From positions 62,001 through 126,000 of the forward strand of contig NZ_JAGYVZ010000007.1 of the NCBI RefSeq assembly GCF_018380615.1: a stretch of DNA of 64,000 nucleotides, read 5' to 3'. The stretch's first letter is position 1. Each line of letters starts with the position of its first letter. The notes beneath the pieces were generated by a model. The model searched no databases, had not been told where the DNA came from, and saw nothing but the letters and a program-made list of their open reading frames with translations. Positions 1 through 7,976 of this stretch are shown piece by piece. The translations under genes and the position numbers were made by a program. The stretch is from Flavobacterium psychroterrae (GTDB taxonomy: Bacteria; Bacteroidota; Bacteroidia; Flavobacteriales; Flavobacteriaceae).

Positions 1-48
1 GAATTCTTCAAAAACAATGGTAAACTGACAACTCCTCGTTTCTTCTAA
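1..48 (+). CDS. PorP/SprF-family T9SS membrane protein, C-terminal tail (partial)
   Basis: Only the last 15 codons are in the window: EFFKNNGKLTTPRFF then TAA, in frame from base 1. A short ending of the type PR-F/Y-F with a terminal aromatic is what PorP/SprF-family outer-membrane barrel proteins usually carry. These genes are very often followed directly by an OmpA/PD40 protein, as here (the next ATG is 6 bases after the stop). The identification rests on this tail and the neighbour only, so it is an inference. The rest of the gene lies left of the window. Confidence 0.55.
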   Translation, partial: EFFKNNGKLTTPRFF

Positions 49-54
49 AAATAA

Positions 55-1998
55 ATGATTATGAAAAATTATATATTCCTTTGCTTCAGCCTTATAATTG
101 TTTTTTCATTTAACAGTTATTCGCAGAAATCAAAAACAGCTGCCGGAGACAAAAAATACGACAGTTACGCTTATATTGATGCTATTAAAACCTATGAACG
201 TGTTGCTCAAAAAGGATACAAGTCTGAAGATATGTTTAAAAAACTAGGCAATTCCTATTACTTTAATTCTGATTTTGAAGGCGCTGCAAAATGGTACGGT
301 GCATTATTTGAAATGAATACAGCGGTAGAACCTGAGTATTATTACAGATATGCGCAATCGCTAAAATCAACGGGACAAAACGAAATGGCAAATAAAATTT
401 TATCTGAGTTCACCGCCAAATACAAAAACGACAACAGAGGAAAATTATTCAAAGATGATGTCAATTATCTAGATGAAATCAAAGCAAATTCAGGACGCTA
501 TACAATTGAAGATGCGGGAATCAACTCAAAATATTCTGATTACAGTTCCTATGTTTACGACAATAAAATCTACTTTGCCTCAGCAAGAGATACAGGAAAT
601 TTTTCGCAGCGCAAACACAAATGGACGAATGAATATTTTACCAATTTATATTTTGCCGATGTTGATCCAACAACAAACAAAAGTTCGAAAGTCAATAAAT
701 TCAAAACTTCGATAAATACTAAATTTCATGAATCTTCTCCGGCTTTCGCCAAAGATGGAAAAACAGTTTATTTTACCCGAAACAATTATGTAAACGGCAA
801 AAAAGGAAAAGATGACAACAAAATTACTTTAATAAAAATATACAAAGCCACGCTGGATAATAATGGAAAATGGGCGAATATAACCGAACTTCCTTTTAAT
901 AGTGACAATTACAGTACGGCTCATCCTGCACTTAGTCCTGACGATAAAACTTTATATTTTGCCTCAGACATGGCGGGAACTTTAGGACAATCAGACATTT
1001 ATAAAGTGACGATTAATGGAGATAATTACGGAGCTCCGCAGAATTTGGGAAACAGCATTAATACCGAAGGCAAGGAAACTTTCCCGTACATTACTAATGA
1101 GAACGAAATTTATTTTGCTTCTGACGGTCGTCCCGGACTTGGCGGATTGGATGTTTTTGTGGGCAAAATTGAGGATGACGGAACTATAAGTAACATTCAG
1201 AATCTGGGCGCTGATATAAATTCTCCTAAAGATGATTTTGCGTATATAATAGGTCCGGTTTCCCGAAGAGGCTATTTTAGTTCCAATAAAGATGGTGGCA
1301 AAGGTTCTGACGATATCTATAAATTCTTGGAAACCCGAAAACTTCAATGTATTCAGGAATTAACGGGAATCATTACTGATGCTGAAACAAATATGATTTT
1401 ACCTGAAACAAAAGTTACTATATATGAAGGTCAAAACATAAAAAGCACTACAATTTCTGACGGAAGCGGCGCATATACTTTTCCTGTAGAATGTGGAAAA
1501 ACCTATAATCTAAGAGCCGAAAAACAAGATTATACCACGAAAGAAGTCAGTATTACTATTAGCAAATTGACAGGAAAAACAAGTTTGCCAATTGCCTTGG
1601 ATAAATCAACTTGCAAAGTCATGATTGGCGATGATTTAGGGAAATGTTTCGCAATTAAAATGATTTATTTTGATTTGGATAAATCCAATATCAGAATTGA
1701 AGCCGCTTTAGATTTAGAAAAAATCCTCGACGTATTGAACAACAATCCCACAATGAAATTAGACATTCGTTCACACACAGATAGTCGGGCAACATTTAAA
1801 TACAATGAATCTTTATCTGACAGAAGAGCAAAATCGACTATTTCATGGCTGATTAAAAATGGTGTTGCCAAAAACCGATTAACCGGAAAAGGTTACGGTG
1901 AAACCCAACTTGTAAACGGCTGTTCTGATGGCGTACAATGTACAGAGGAAGAACATCAAATGAACAGAAGAAGCGAATTTATTATTACCGAACTATAA
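55..1998 (+). CDS. OmpA-family protein with TPR and PD40 repeats (T9SS/gliding-type cell-envelope protein)
   Basis: A 647-residue exported protein with a signal peptide in about residues 1-24 (ending NSYSQ). After it come a TPR-like helical part (about 30-125), WD40-like PD40 beta-propeller strands (about 150-425; repeated D..LYFASD, DIYK and GGLDVF motifs), a carboxypeptidase-regulatory-like beta-sandwich (about 435-515) and a C-terminal OmpA peptidoglycan-binding domain (about 535-647; IYFDLDKSNI, RSHTDSRA, NRRSEF). This architecture is standard for proteins paired with PorP/SprF in gliding and T9SS gene sets. The OmpA domain should tether it to peptidoglycan. A second possible start (ATG at 61) makes little difference, since both give a signal peptide. 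It probably forms an operon with the gene upstream; a strong hairpin follows it. Confidence 0.85.
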   Translation: MIMKNYIFLCFSLIIVFSFNSYSQKSKTAAGDKKYDSYAYIDAIKTYERVAQKGYKSEDMFKKLGNSYYFNSDFEGAAKWYGALFEMNTAVEPEYYYRYAQSLKSTGQNEMANKILSEFTAKYKNDNRGKLFKDDVNYLDEIKANSGRYTIEDAGINSKYSDYSSYVYDNKIYFASARDTGNFSQRKHKWTNEYFTNLYFADVDPTTNKSSKVNKFKTSINTKFHESSPAFAKDGKTVYFTRNNYVNGKKGKDDNKITLIKIYKATLDNNGKWANITELPFNSDNYSTAHPALSPDDKTLYFASDMAGTLGQSDIYKVTINGDNYGAPQNLGNSINTEGKETFPYITNENEIYFASDGRPGLGGLDVFVGKIEDDGTISNIQNLGADINSPKDDFAYIIGPVSRRGYFSSNKDGGKGSDDIYKFLETRKLQCIQELTGIITDAETNMILPETKVTIYEGQNIKSTTISDGSGAYTFPVECGKTYNLRAEKQDYTTKEVSITISKLTGKTSLPIALDKSTCKVMIGDDLGKCFAIKMIYFDLDKSNIRIEAALDLEKILDVLNNNPTMKLDIRSHTDSRATFKYNESLSDRRAKSTISWLIKNGVAKNRLTGKGYGETQLVNGCSDGVQCTEEEHQMNRRSEFIITEL

Positions 1999-2035
1999 AG
2001 GATAAATTCAAAATTTTTGAAATTCCAAGTTTTTT

Positions 2036-2081
2036 AAATTCCAAATTCCAATAATGAATCCGTTATTGGAATTTGGAATTT
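2036..2081 (+). terminator. Rho-independent terminator after the OmpA-family gene
   Basis: Perfect 19-bp inverted repeat, arms 2036-2054 and 2063-2081, loop of 8, followed by TCTTCTTTT. It lies 38 bases after the stop codon of the OmpA-family gene. Confidence 0.8.
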
Positions 2082-2085
2082 CTTC

Positions 2086-2170
2086 TTTTATCTTTCATCT
2101 TTTATCTTTCATCTTTCATCTTTCATCTTTCATCTTTCATCTCTCTTCTTTCATCTTTCATCTCTCTTCT
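2086..2170. repeat. Degenerate 7-bp tandem repeat (ATCTTTC)
   Basis: About eleven tandem copies of a 7-base unit (T)ATCTTTC, some altered to CTCTTC. Pyrimidine-only strand, non-coding, between the terminator of the plus-strand gene and the terminator of the minus-strand CAP gene. A slippage-type microsatellite; copy number is likely to vary between strains. Confidence 0.85.
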
Positions 2171-2178
2171 AAACAGAA

Positions 2179-2209
2179 AGTCGTTGTAAATCAATGATTC
2201 ACAACGACT
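2179..2209 (-). terminator. Terminator of the CAP lipoprotein gene
   Basis: Perfect 9-bp stem (2179-2187 with 2201-2209). Read on the minus strand it is followed by TTTCTGTTT. It sits 30 bases beyond the stop codon of the minus-strand CAP gene. Confidence 0.65.
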
Positions 2210-2238
2210 CCTAAAAACCAACCAGTCCAATAATATAT

Positions 2239-2742
2239 CTAAATTTTTGCGAATATATTCGTATAGTATTTTTTTCCGGTTGCATCAGTTGTTACTGATA
2301 AACCAAAATGAGTATAATCACCTTCGATATTTGCTTTATGTCCAGGACTATCTAACCACCCTTTTACTACAGCTTCAGATGTTTTGTAATTATAAGCGAC
2401 GTTTTCGCCTACTTTTTTTGCTCCTAAAACAGTTATAATATTATCTGAACGTGAAGTGAAATCATTATGATCGACAACATTATTAGCGATCATATATTTA
2501 TTATGCTCCTCACATTTAAACGAAATATGATTTATTTTTTCTAATGCATTTAAACCAATACTTACTCGATAATCGTTGATAAGTTTCATGGTTTCAATCT
2601 CTGAATCGTTGTACGCGTAGTTCGTAATCAGAGTTCCTGTTGTAATACTATTATCTGTTCCTTCGGCATTGTCATCTGCTGAGCATGAGTTCATTGCAAT
2701 AAGCATCACAACGAACATCATGGCACACATAATCTTTTTCAT
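2239..2742 (-). CDS. CAP (SCP-like) domain lipoprotein
   Basis: A 167-residue protein with a lipoprotein signal (MKKIMCAMMF...AMNSC, lipid-modified Cys20). A CAP/SCP-like domain follows from about residue 45 to the end. The CAP signatures are visible: HNKYMI with VDHNDF (about 85-100), GENVAYNY and the block GWLDSPGHKANI..DYTHFGLSV. Bacterial CAP lipoproteins are extracytoplasmic and mostly of unknown substrate; some bind lipids or act on cell wall. It stands alone, with a hairpin terminator behind it and about 170 bases of AT-rich DNA in front. Family assignment is firm; no specific function can be read from it. Confidence 0.85.
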   Translation of the reverse strand: MKKIMCAMMFVVMLIAMNSCSADDNAEGTDNSITTGTLITNYAYNDSEIETMKLINDYRVSIGLNALEKINHISFKCEEHNKYMIANNVVDHNDFTSRSDNIITVLGAKKVGENVAYNYKTSEAVVKGWLDSPGHKANIEGDYTHFGLSVTTDATGKKYYTNIFAKI

Positions 2743-2913
2743 AAATCAATAGCAGTTAAAATTAAAGTAGATGTTGGGGCAAATTCCTTAATATATTATT
2801 TTAATAAATTGTTCTTGTTTTTTCTTCTTCAAACATATTCAATTTATCGGCAAACTACAAAATTAATCGATGAAATACATATTATATCCTTTATTCAGAA
2901 TAAAAATCTTACA

Positions 2914-3558
2914 TTAAGAAGATAGTCGTTCTATCTTCCATGAAAAATCAGATTGACTTTGATAACGAATCCTGTCATGCAGCCTGTTAGGTCTTCCCTG
3001 CCAAAATTCTACTTCTAAAGGAGTTACTAGAAATCCTCCCCAATTGTCCGGTCTCGGAATTGGTTTTCCTTCAAACTCAGCTTCTAGTTTTTTTAAATTA
3101 TCTTCTAAAAATGTTCTTGACGGAATTACTTCACTTTGATGCGAAACTATCGCACCTAGTTTACTTCCGTCAGGACGGGAATCAAAATAACCATCAGATA
3201 TATTTTCAGATGTTCTTTGTGCAATTCCTTTTATGATTACCTGACGTTCCATTTCCTGCCAAAAAAAAGACAAACAAACATGAGGGTTTGCAGCAATTGC
3301 TTTTCCTTTTTCTGAATCATAATTGGTATAGAAAATAAAACCTTCCTCAGAAAATTTCTTTAGTAAAACAACTCTTGATTTCGGGAAACTATCTAATCCA
3401 ATTGTTGAAACTGTCATGGCGTTTACTTCTCCGTTTGCGCCGAAATCCTCCACTTCATGAAACCATCTGTTAAAAAGATTAATGGGATCTTCCGGAATAT
3501 TAGATTCTAATAATTCACTTTTCTCATAAGATTTTCTATAATTGCTTAAATCATTCAT
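2914..3558 (-). CDS. pdxH: Pyridoxamine/pyridoxine 5'-phosphate oxidase
   Basis: A 214-residue FMN flavoprotein of the usual PdxH length. It oxidises pyridoxamine- or pyridoxine-5'-phosphate to pyridoxal-5'-phosphate (vitamin B6 synthesis and salvage, cytoplasm). Typical blocks are SRVVLLK (FMN binding), GFIFYTNYDSEKGK, CLSFFWQEMERQV and SRPDGSKLGAIVSHQSEVI. The C-terminal catalytic/PLP region is EFWQGRPNRLHDRIRY. It has no obvious operon partner; the 86 bases before rnz are low-complexity repeats. Confidence 0.95.
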   Translation of the reverse strand: MNDLSNYRKSYEKSELLESNIPEDPINLFNRWFHEVEDFGANGEVNAMTVSTIGLDSFPKSRVVLLKKFSEEGFIFYTNYDSEKGKAIAANPHVCLSFFWQEMERQVIIKGIAQRTSENISDGYFDSRPDGSKLGAIVSHQSEVIPSRTFLEDNLKKLEAEFEGKPIPRPDNWGGFLVTPLEVEFWQGRPNRLHDRIRYQSQSDFSWKIERLSS

Positions 3559-3559
3559 T

Positions 3560-3645
3560 TTTTTAGATTGTTAGATTTTTGGAATCCTTAGATTGTTAGA
3601 TTTTAAACTTAGTAACTTAGAACCTCAGCAACTTAGAACCTTAGA
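3560..3645. repeat. Low-complexity GTTAGATT / CTTAGAACC repeat
   Basis: Degenerate short direct repeats (GATTGTTAGATTTT twice, then AACTTAG/AACCTCAG/AACTTAGAACC). The same word family recurs at about 40205-40265, 61917-62015 and 63265-63378. It is non-coding intergenic filler. Confidence 0.7.
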
Positions 3646-4551
3646 CTAAAACTCAAAACTAACTCCGTCATCTCCGGATAAAACATTTGGAAAAATGGTT
3701 TCGGCTTCTTCTTTAAAACGTTCAATTCCGTCATATCGAGTTGAGTAATGACCTAACACAAGATGTTTGGCATTTGCTTTAAGCGCGATTGTGGCGGCTT
3801 CTTTTGCTGTTGAATGCAATGTTTTTTGTGCCAAAGCAGCTTCGGATTCTAAAAAAGTAGCTTCGTGATACAGAACATCCACATCTTTAATAATCGGAAG
3901 TATAACTTCGTGATATACGGTATCAGAACAAAATGCGTAACTCAATGGAGGAATTGGATCAAAAGATAATTTCTCATTTTCGATTACAGTTCCGTCATCC
4001 AGCGTGATGTCTCCGCCATTTTTTATCTTTTGATAATATGCGGTATGAATATCGTATTGCTGAACCGCTTCAACATTCAGTTTTCTTTCTCCGGGTTTTT
4101 CCTGAAACAAAAAACCATTCGTATACACGCGATGTTTTAAAGGAATTGTTGTAACAATTACGCGATTATCTTCAAAAATAACTTCACTTTCTTTCGATTC
4201 TAATTCATGGAAAAACAATTCATAAGTTGTCCATGAATTGGACAATTTAAGTTGTAAAGTGATAATTTCTTTCACTCCTTTTGGACCGTAAATATGTAAA
4301 TCAGTTGTACGTCCTAAAAGTGCAAATGTAGAAATGGTTCCTATTAATCCAAAAAAGTGATCTCCGTGCAAATGCGAAATAAAAATGTGATTAATTTTTG
4401 AGAATTTAATCTTGTTTTTACGCAATTGAACCTGAGTTCCTTCGCCACAATCAATTAAAAACAATCTGTTTTTAATTTCTAAAACCTGCGAGGTCGGATT
4501 AGTAAGTGTTCTGGGAGTTGCGGCATAACAGCCAAGTATGGTGAGCTTCAA
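3646..4551 (-). CDS. rnz: Ribonuclease Z (tRNA 3' endonuclease)
   Basis: A 301-residue metallo-beta-lactamase-fold enzyme that cuts the 3' trailer from tRNA precursors. The zinc motif HxHxDH is SHLHGDHFFGL (His60, His62, Asp64, His65). Later metal ligands are in FCSDT and LGHYSTRY, and FLIDCGEGTQ is typical of the family. Length agrees with bacterial short-form RNase Z. It follows the STAS-like gene (120 bases of repeat DNA between) on the same strand and is probably co-transcribed with the pyrB cluster. Confidence 0.93.
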   Translation of the reverse strand: MKLTILGCYAATPRTLTNPTSQVLEIKNRLFLIDCGEGTQVQLRKNKIKFSKINHIFISHLHGDHFFGLIGTISTFALLGRTTDLHIYGPKGVKEIITLQLKLSNSWTTYELFFHELESKESEVIFEDNRVIVTTIPLKHRVYTNGFLFQEKPGERKLNVEAVQQYDIHTAYYQKIKNGGDITLDDGTVIENEKLSFDPIPPLSYAFCSDTVYHEVILPIIKDVDVLYHEATFLESEAALAQKTLHSTAKEAATIALKANAKHLVLGHYSTRYDGIERFKEEAETIFPNVLSGDDGVSFEF

Positions 4552-4555
4552 TTTT

Positions 4556-4668
4556 TATGTTTATTCGTTTAATTGTTTATTGTTGAATCGTGAAATTGGT
4601 AATTTGTCAATCATAAATTGATTAAACAGCTTAACGATTAACCAATTAACAGTTAAACAATTAAACCA
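4556..4668. repeat. Degenerate (G)TTAA-C-GATTAA low-complexity repeat
   Basis: Short words such as GTTTAATTG, GATTAAAC, AACGATTAACC and CAATTAACAGTTAAAC run through the whole rnz leader. The same words fill 7086-7249. No hairpin with a U-tract is seen. Confidence 0.65.
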
Positions 4669-4671
4669 ATT

Positions 4672-5004
4672 TTAAAATCCCAGGTCTCTTTCTATTTCGT
4701 CCATTTCAATAATATCGTGTGCTTCTAAAAGAGAAGGAACTACGATTAATTTATCAGAAATTGCATTAAAATCAAGATCTGCAACCACGATTACAAATGA
4801 CTTTTTTGATTTTTTTTGTTGTTTCGAAAGGGGTAAAAAAAGTTTCAAATCTTTCTCAGTCAATCCGGAATCAGCTGATAAATCGATTATAATATTTTGT
4901 TTTTCAAAGGTTTTAAACTGCTGCGTTACTTTTTCCAGAAAAGCATTAAAATCTCCCTGTGTATTTTTAATTGTAACGGTATGTCCTTTTTGATCTACTT
5001 TCAT
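4672..5004 (-). CDS. Small STAS-like protein upstream of rnz, function unknown
   Basis: A 110-residue soluble cytoplasmic protein. Alternating strands and helices (VTIKNTQGDF, NIIIDLSAD, KSFVIVVADLDF, IIVVPSLLEAHDIIEMDEIERDLGF) resemble a STAS/anti-sigma-antagonist fold. No conserved phosphorylatable Ser is obvious at the expected place. It ends in an acidic helix. It lies 120 bases upstream of rnz on the same strand, which suggests shared transcription. I recognise the type as a conserved small protein of Flavobacteriaceae found next to rnz, not as a characterised family member; databases sometimes label it ribonuclease Z by neighbourhood, which its size rules out. Confidence 0.7.
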   Translation of the reverse strand: MKVDQKGHTVTIKNTQGDFNAFLEKVTQQFKTFEKQNIIIDLSADSGLTEKDLKLFLPLSKQQKKSKKSFVIVVADLDFNAISDKLIVVPSLLEAHDIIEMDEIERDLGF

Positions 5005-5085
5005 CTTCTTATTTATGGGCGCTTATTTCAAAAGCTAAGGTACGTTTTTTTTAGTTTTATTTTTTGTTTCATATTGAAATGAGAA

Positions 5086-5273
5086 TTTACCGCAAAGGCC
5101 GCTAAGTTTTTTAACTAATATTATGTTGAGAAAACACAAAGTTCGCAAAGTTAGATCAATACAAAGCTTTACAAAGTAAATGAAAAAATTTACCGCAGAG
5201 CACGCAAAGTTTTTTGTCTGGCGTTGCGGTTAGTAAACACGAAGTTCACAAAGCTAGATCAATACAAAGCTTT
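5086..5273. repeat. Repeat family B, two tandem diverged copies
   Basis: Two related ~85-bp units (5086-5170 and 5189-5273). Each begins TTTACCGCA(A/G)AG and continues with an AACAC(A/G)AAGTTC(G/A)CAAAG block and ATCAATACAAAGCTTTA. The same words, arranged as nested palindromes, occur at 15716-15849 and 60129-60267. Non-coding. Confidence 0.8.
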
Positions 5274-5310
5274 AGGGTAAAAGTTAGTTTCAATTTTGAG
5301 GCTTCAGGTT

Positions 5311-5376
5311 TGTCAGGCTGAGCGGAGTCGAAACCTGTTCCTATTGGTGCGTCCTTCGACTTCGCTCAGGGTGACA
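5311..5376. repeat. Repeat family D: imperfect 22-bp inverted repeat
   Basis: Left arm 5311-5332 (TGTCAGGCTGAGCGGAGTCG...) pairs imperfectly with right arm 5355-5376 (TTCGACTTCGCTCAGGGTGA...), 22-base spacer. Partial copies of an arm occur at 60028-60046 and 60088-60105. The remaining 5377-5434 bases are A-rich filler before the pyrB stop codon, with no gene. Confidence 0.8.
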
Positions 5377-5434
5377 ATCATTTCAAAACTGAGACCGAGA
5401 CTGAAAACTGCGACTGAAAACTGAAAACTAAAAC

Positions 5435-6361
5435 CTACTGAATCTTAGACGCCAATAAATAAATCACCGCCATTCTGATCGCTACTCCATTCTCCACCTG
5501 ATTCAAAATCACCGAATGACTGGAATCAGCAACTTCAGAAGTGATTTCTACTCCTCTGTTGATTGGTCCGGGATGCATGATTACGATTTCTTTACCAAGG
5601 GAATCTAATAATGGTTTATCGACTCCATATTGTTGTGCGTATTCACGTGTTGAAGGGAAAAAATTGACGTCCATACGTTCGTTTTGTACCCGAAGCATAT
5701 TCGCAACATCACACCACTCTAATGCTTTTCGTAAATTCGGCTCGACCGTAACTCCAAGTGATTCAATATATCTTGGGATAAGCGTTTTAGGCCCGCACAC
5801 TTTTACTTCTGCACCTTGCATTTGCAAAGCATATATATTTGATAAGGCAACTCTTGAATGCAAAACATCACCTACAATAACTACTTTTTTTCCGGCTACA
5901 TCGCCTAATTTTTCTCTGATAGAATAGCTGTCTAATAAAGCCTGAGTGGGATGTTCGTGTGCTCCGTCTCCGGCGTTTACGATACTTGCTTTGACATTTT
6001 TAGATAAAAAATAAGCCGCTCCGGGATTGGAGTGGCGCATTACAACCATGTCAACTTTCATGGAAAGGATATTATTTACAGTATCAATCAGGGTTTCTCC
6101 TTTTTTAACCGAAGACTGAGCTGCCGAAAAACTAATAACATCGGCGGATAATCTTTTTTGAGCTAACTCGAACGAAAGTTTTGTTCTGGTACTGTTTTCG
6201 AAGAAAATGTTAGCAATCGTAATATCTCGTAATGAAGGAACTTTTTTAATAGGTCGGTTAATGACTTCTTTAAAATGATCGGCAGTTTCAAAAATCAGGT
6301 TAATATCATTCTCGTTGATGTATTTTATTCCTAATAAATGATTTACGCTTAATTCTTTCAT
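5435..6361 (-). CDS. pyrB: Aspartate carbamoyltransferase catalytic subunit
   Basis: A 308-residue enzyme of the usual length. It joins carbamoyl phosphate and aspartate, the committed step of pyrimidine synthesis. The carbamoyl-phosphate site FENSTRTKLSFE carries Ser57-Thr-Arg-Thr60. HPTQALLDSYSIRE and VVIVGDVLHSRVA follow, and the C-terminal MHPGPINRGVEI is standard. No regulatory pyrI is present nearby. It is read downstream of pyrR and the 213-aa gene on the same strand, consistent with a pyr cluster. Confidence 0.96.
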   Translation of the reverse strand: MKELSVNHLLGIKYINENDINLIFETADHFKEVINRPIKKVPSLRDITIANIFFENSTRTKLSFELAQKRLSADVISFSAAQSSVKKGETLIDTVNNILSMKVDMVVMRHSNPGAAYFLSKNVKASIVNAGDGAHEHPTQALLDSYSIREKLGDVAGKKVVIVGDVLHSRVALSNIYALQMQGAEVKVCGPKTLIPRYIESLGVTVEPNLRKALEWCDVANMLRVQNERMDVNFFPSTREYAQQYGVDKPLLDSLGKEIVIMHPGPINRGVEITSEVADSSHSVILNQVENGVAIRMAVIYLLASKIQ

Positions 6362-6442
6362 TTTTATTTCTTTAATATTTATTTGTCAAATTCCTGAAGT
6401 TCTGAAAATATTCAGTTCTTCAATGCTTTAAAGAGAACTTCT

Positions 6443-7084
6443 CTATTGAACCATTCTGTCTACCACTTCACTATAATCCTGCAAATCTCTTGCATCTTCA
6501 TCAAAAATCTTCTGCCATCTGAAACCTGGAATTTCAATTTTTGTTTTTGCAGAACCGTCCCATTTTATTTTAAAATCGTTGTTTATTAAAACTTCGGCAA
6601 CTCGCTTCCCTACTTCTATTGTAGTTGCATCATCAGTATTGTCTACTTTCTGAAAAGCAATAAACAAATTCGAATCTTCAACAGCAACTGCTCTTGCCAA
6701 ATCCTGTCCATGATAAAAACAATAACCATCAGACTCAACTTCGTTTTCCTGCAATTCTCTTTCAACCTCAACTACTTCATATTCACCTTCGGTTGTCGTG
6801 TAACCAGCGTTGTGAAGCGCTACAATATTTTCATCACCTAATTCATCAAACGCTTTTATTAGCCTTTCAGTATCTGTTGGGCTTTTCCATTGTTTACTTT
6901 CTGCAAGTAACTTTTGGTATTCCTCTTTTATTTTATCGAAAGCCCACTCTTCTGAAATTTCGTCTGCAAATTCGTTGTCTTCAATTTCTTCTAAAATGTT
7001 TTCCTGAATCTCATCAAGAGAAAGAAATCCCATTCTGACCTGATTAAAAATTGATTCATAAATAAACGCTTCGTTCTCTGTCAT
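6443..7084 (-). CDS. Hypothetical acidic protein between pyrR and pyrB
   Basis: A 213-residue soluble, strongly acidic protein. The first ~85 residues look helical (EAFIYESIFNQVRMGFLSLDEIQENILEEIED). The middle part has a YCFYHGQDLARAV motif and then LFIAFQKVDN, followed by TTIEVGKRVAEVLINNDFKIKWDGSAKTKIEI and a basic/aromatic end. The layout resembles a Bacteroidota/Actinobacteria domain of unknown function (possibly DUF6891), which I cannot confirm. It sits 81 bases before pyrB and 167 bases after pyrR on the same strand, flanked on the pyrR side by low-complexity repeats. That could mean it was inserted into an older pyrR-pyrB pair. No pyrimidine function can be read from it. Confidence 0.75.
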   Translation of the reverse strand: MTENEAFIYESIFNQVRMGFLSLDEIQENILEEIEDNEFADEISEEWAFDKIKEEYQKLLAESKQWKSPTDTERLIKAFDELGDENIVALHNAGYTTTEGEYEVVEVERELQENEVESDGYCFYHGQDLARAVAVEDSNLFIAFQKVDNTDDATTIEVGKRVAEVLINNDFKIKWDGSAKTKIEIPGFRWQKIFDEDARDLQDYSEVVDRMVQ

Positions 7085-7085
7085 G

Positions 7086-7249
7086 TTTTTTTGTTTAATC
7101 GTTTTATTTTTTAACCGTTTATTTGTTTGTTTATTTGTTAAATTGTTTAATCGTCTCGTTTTTGCGATTAACAGTTTAACGATTTACCCTATTAAACTTT
7201 TTAATCCTCTCATTTTCCGATTTAACAATTAACCGGTTAACCGATTAAA
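7086..7249. repeat. Degenerate GTTTAATCG / CGATTAAAC low-complexity repeat
   Basis: Same word family as 4556-4668: TTTAATCG, GTTTATTTG, GATTAACAGTTTAACGATT and TTAACCGGTTAACCGATTAAAC (written here as overlapping words). It fills the gap between pyrR and the 213-aa gene. Several small palindromes (TTAACCGGTTAA) are present but none has a U-tract. Confidence 0.65.
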
Positions 7250-7251
7250 CT

Positions 7252-7791
7252 TTAATTAGTTATCAGGAAAACGGTGTCTTCTCCGTCATTTTCTTTCCAG
7301 CTTACTTTTACTTTTTCGCCATTAATTGCATCTACCTGACGACCGCGATAATCGGGCTGAATAGGTAAATTACGACTAAAACGTCTGTCGATTAACACTA
7401 ACAATTCGATTTCTGAAGGTCGCCCAAAAGACTGAATTGCGGTTAAGGCAGAACGAATGCTTCGTCCGGTAAACAATACATCATCGATAAAAATGACTTT
7501 CTTGTTTTCGACTATAAAATTTATTTGTGTTTTGTTGGCTTCTAATGGTTTATCAGTTCGGCGAAAGTCATCTCTAAAAAAAGTGATGTCCAGATATCCC
7601 AAAGAAATTTCAGGGACCTGATATTCGTTTTCTAATATTTGTTTTAAACGTTCAGCTAAAAAAACGCCTCTCGGCTGAATTCCGACTAAAATAGTATCTG
7701 AGAAATCTAAGTGTTTTTCGATTAACTGACAAGCCAAACGATGGAGTATGATAGTAACTTCTTTTGAATTAAGTAATACTTTTTGGCTCAT
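7252..7791 (-). CDS. pyrR: Bifunctional pyr operon regulator / uracil phosphoribosyltransferase PyrR
   Basis: A 179-residue type-I phosphoribosyltransferase. The PRPP loop is VIFIDDVLFTGRSIRSAL; GIQPRGVFLAERL and PDYRGRQVDA are the other PyrR blocks. PyrR binds pyr mRNA and attenuates transcription when UMP is high, and it has weak uracil phosphoribosyltransferase activity. I start it at the ATG at 7791 (MSQKVLLNS) rather than 27 bases upstream, because a -7 box (TATATTTG) lies at 7816-7823 and would place the transcript start inside the longer version. It heads the cluster pyrR - 213-aa gene - pyrB. I saw no clear pyr attenuator hairpin between pyrR and pyrB. Confidence 0.92.
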   Translation of the reverse strand: MSQKVLLNSKEVTIILHRLACQLIEKHLDFSDTILVGIQPRGVFLAERLKQILENEYQVPEISLGYLDITFFRDDFRRTDKPLEANKTQINFIVENKKVIFIDDVLFTGRSIRSALTAIQSFGRPSEIELLVLIDRRFSRNLPIQPDYRGRQVDAINGEKVKVSWKENDGEDTVFLITN

Positions 7792-7815
7792 AATTAAGTG
7801 TGATGTTTGGTTGGG

Positions 7816-7823
7816 CAAATATA
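7816..7823 (-). promoter_or_regulatory. -7 box of the pyrR promoter
   Basis: TATATTTG on the minus strand matches the Bacteroidota -7 consensus TAnnTTTG, about 25 bases before the chosen pyrR ATG. No convincing -33 TTG at the right distance. The box decides the pyrR start. Confidence 0.55.
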
Positions 7824-7949
7824 CAAAATCAGAATTATTTGTTGGGGTGTTATGTGGGGAAATATTTTTTTTTGATTTTTAGCAAGAAGAAGAATTTAAA
7901 GCAGCTTTTTTTATACAAATTTATTCCAATGACTTTAAAAATAAAATCT

Positions 7950-7957
7950 TAAATTTG
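7950..7957 (+). promoter_or_regulatory. -7 box of the PLD-like gene promoter
   Basis: TAAATTTG matches TAnnTTTG and lies 19 bases before the ATG at 7977, implying a very short leader. No clear -33 TTG. Confidence 0.5.
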
Positions 7958-7976
7958 TAAGAAATTATACAGAAAA

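Noticed and set aside
2086..2170. CRISPR-like short repeats
   Set aside because: Seven-base units without spacers; no cas genes in the window.
5541..5927. 128-codon plus-strand frame
   Set aside because: Shadow of pyrB on the other strand, without a promoter or domain.
7792..7818. Upstream ATG of pyrR
   Set aside because: It overlaps the -7 box, so the transcript would start inside the coding region.
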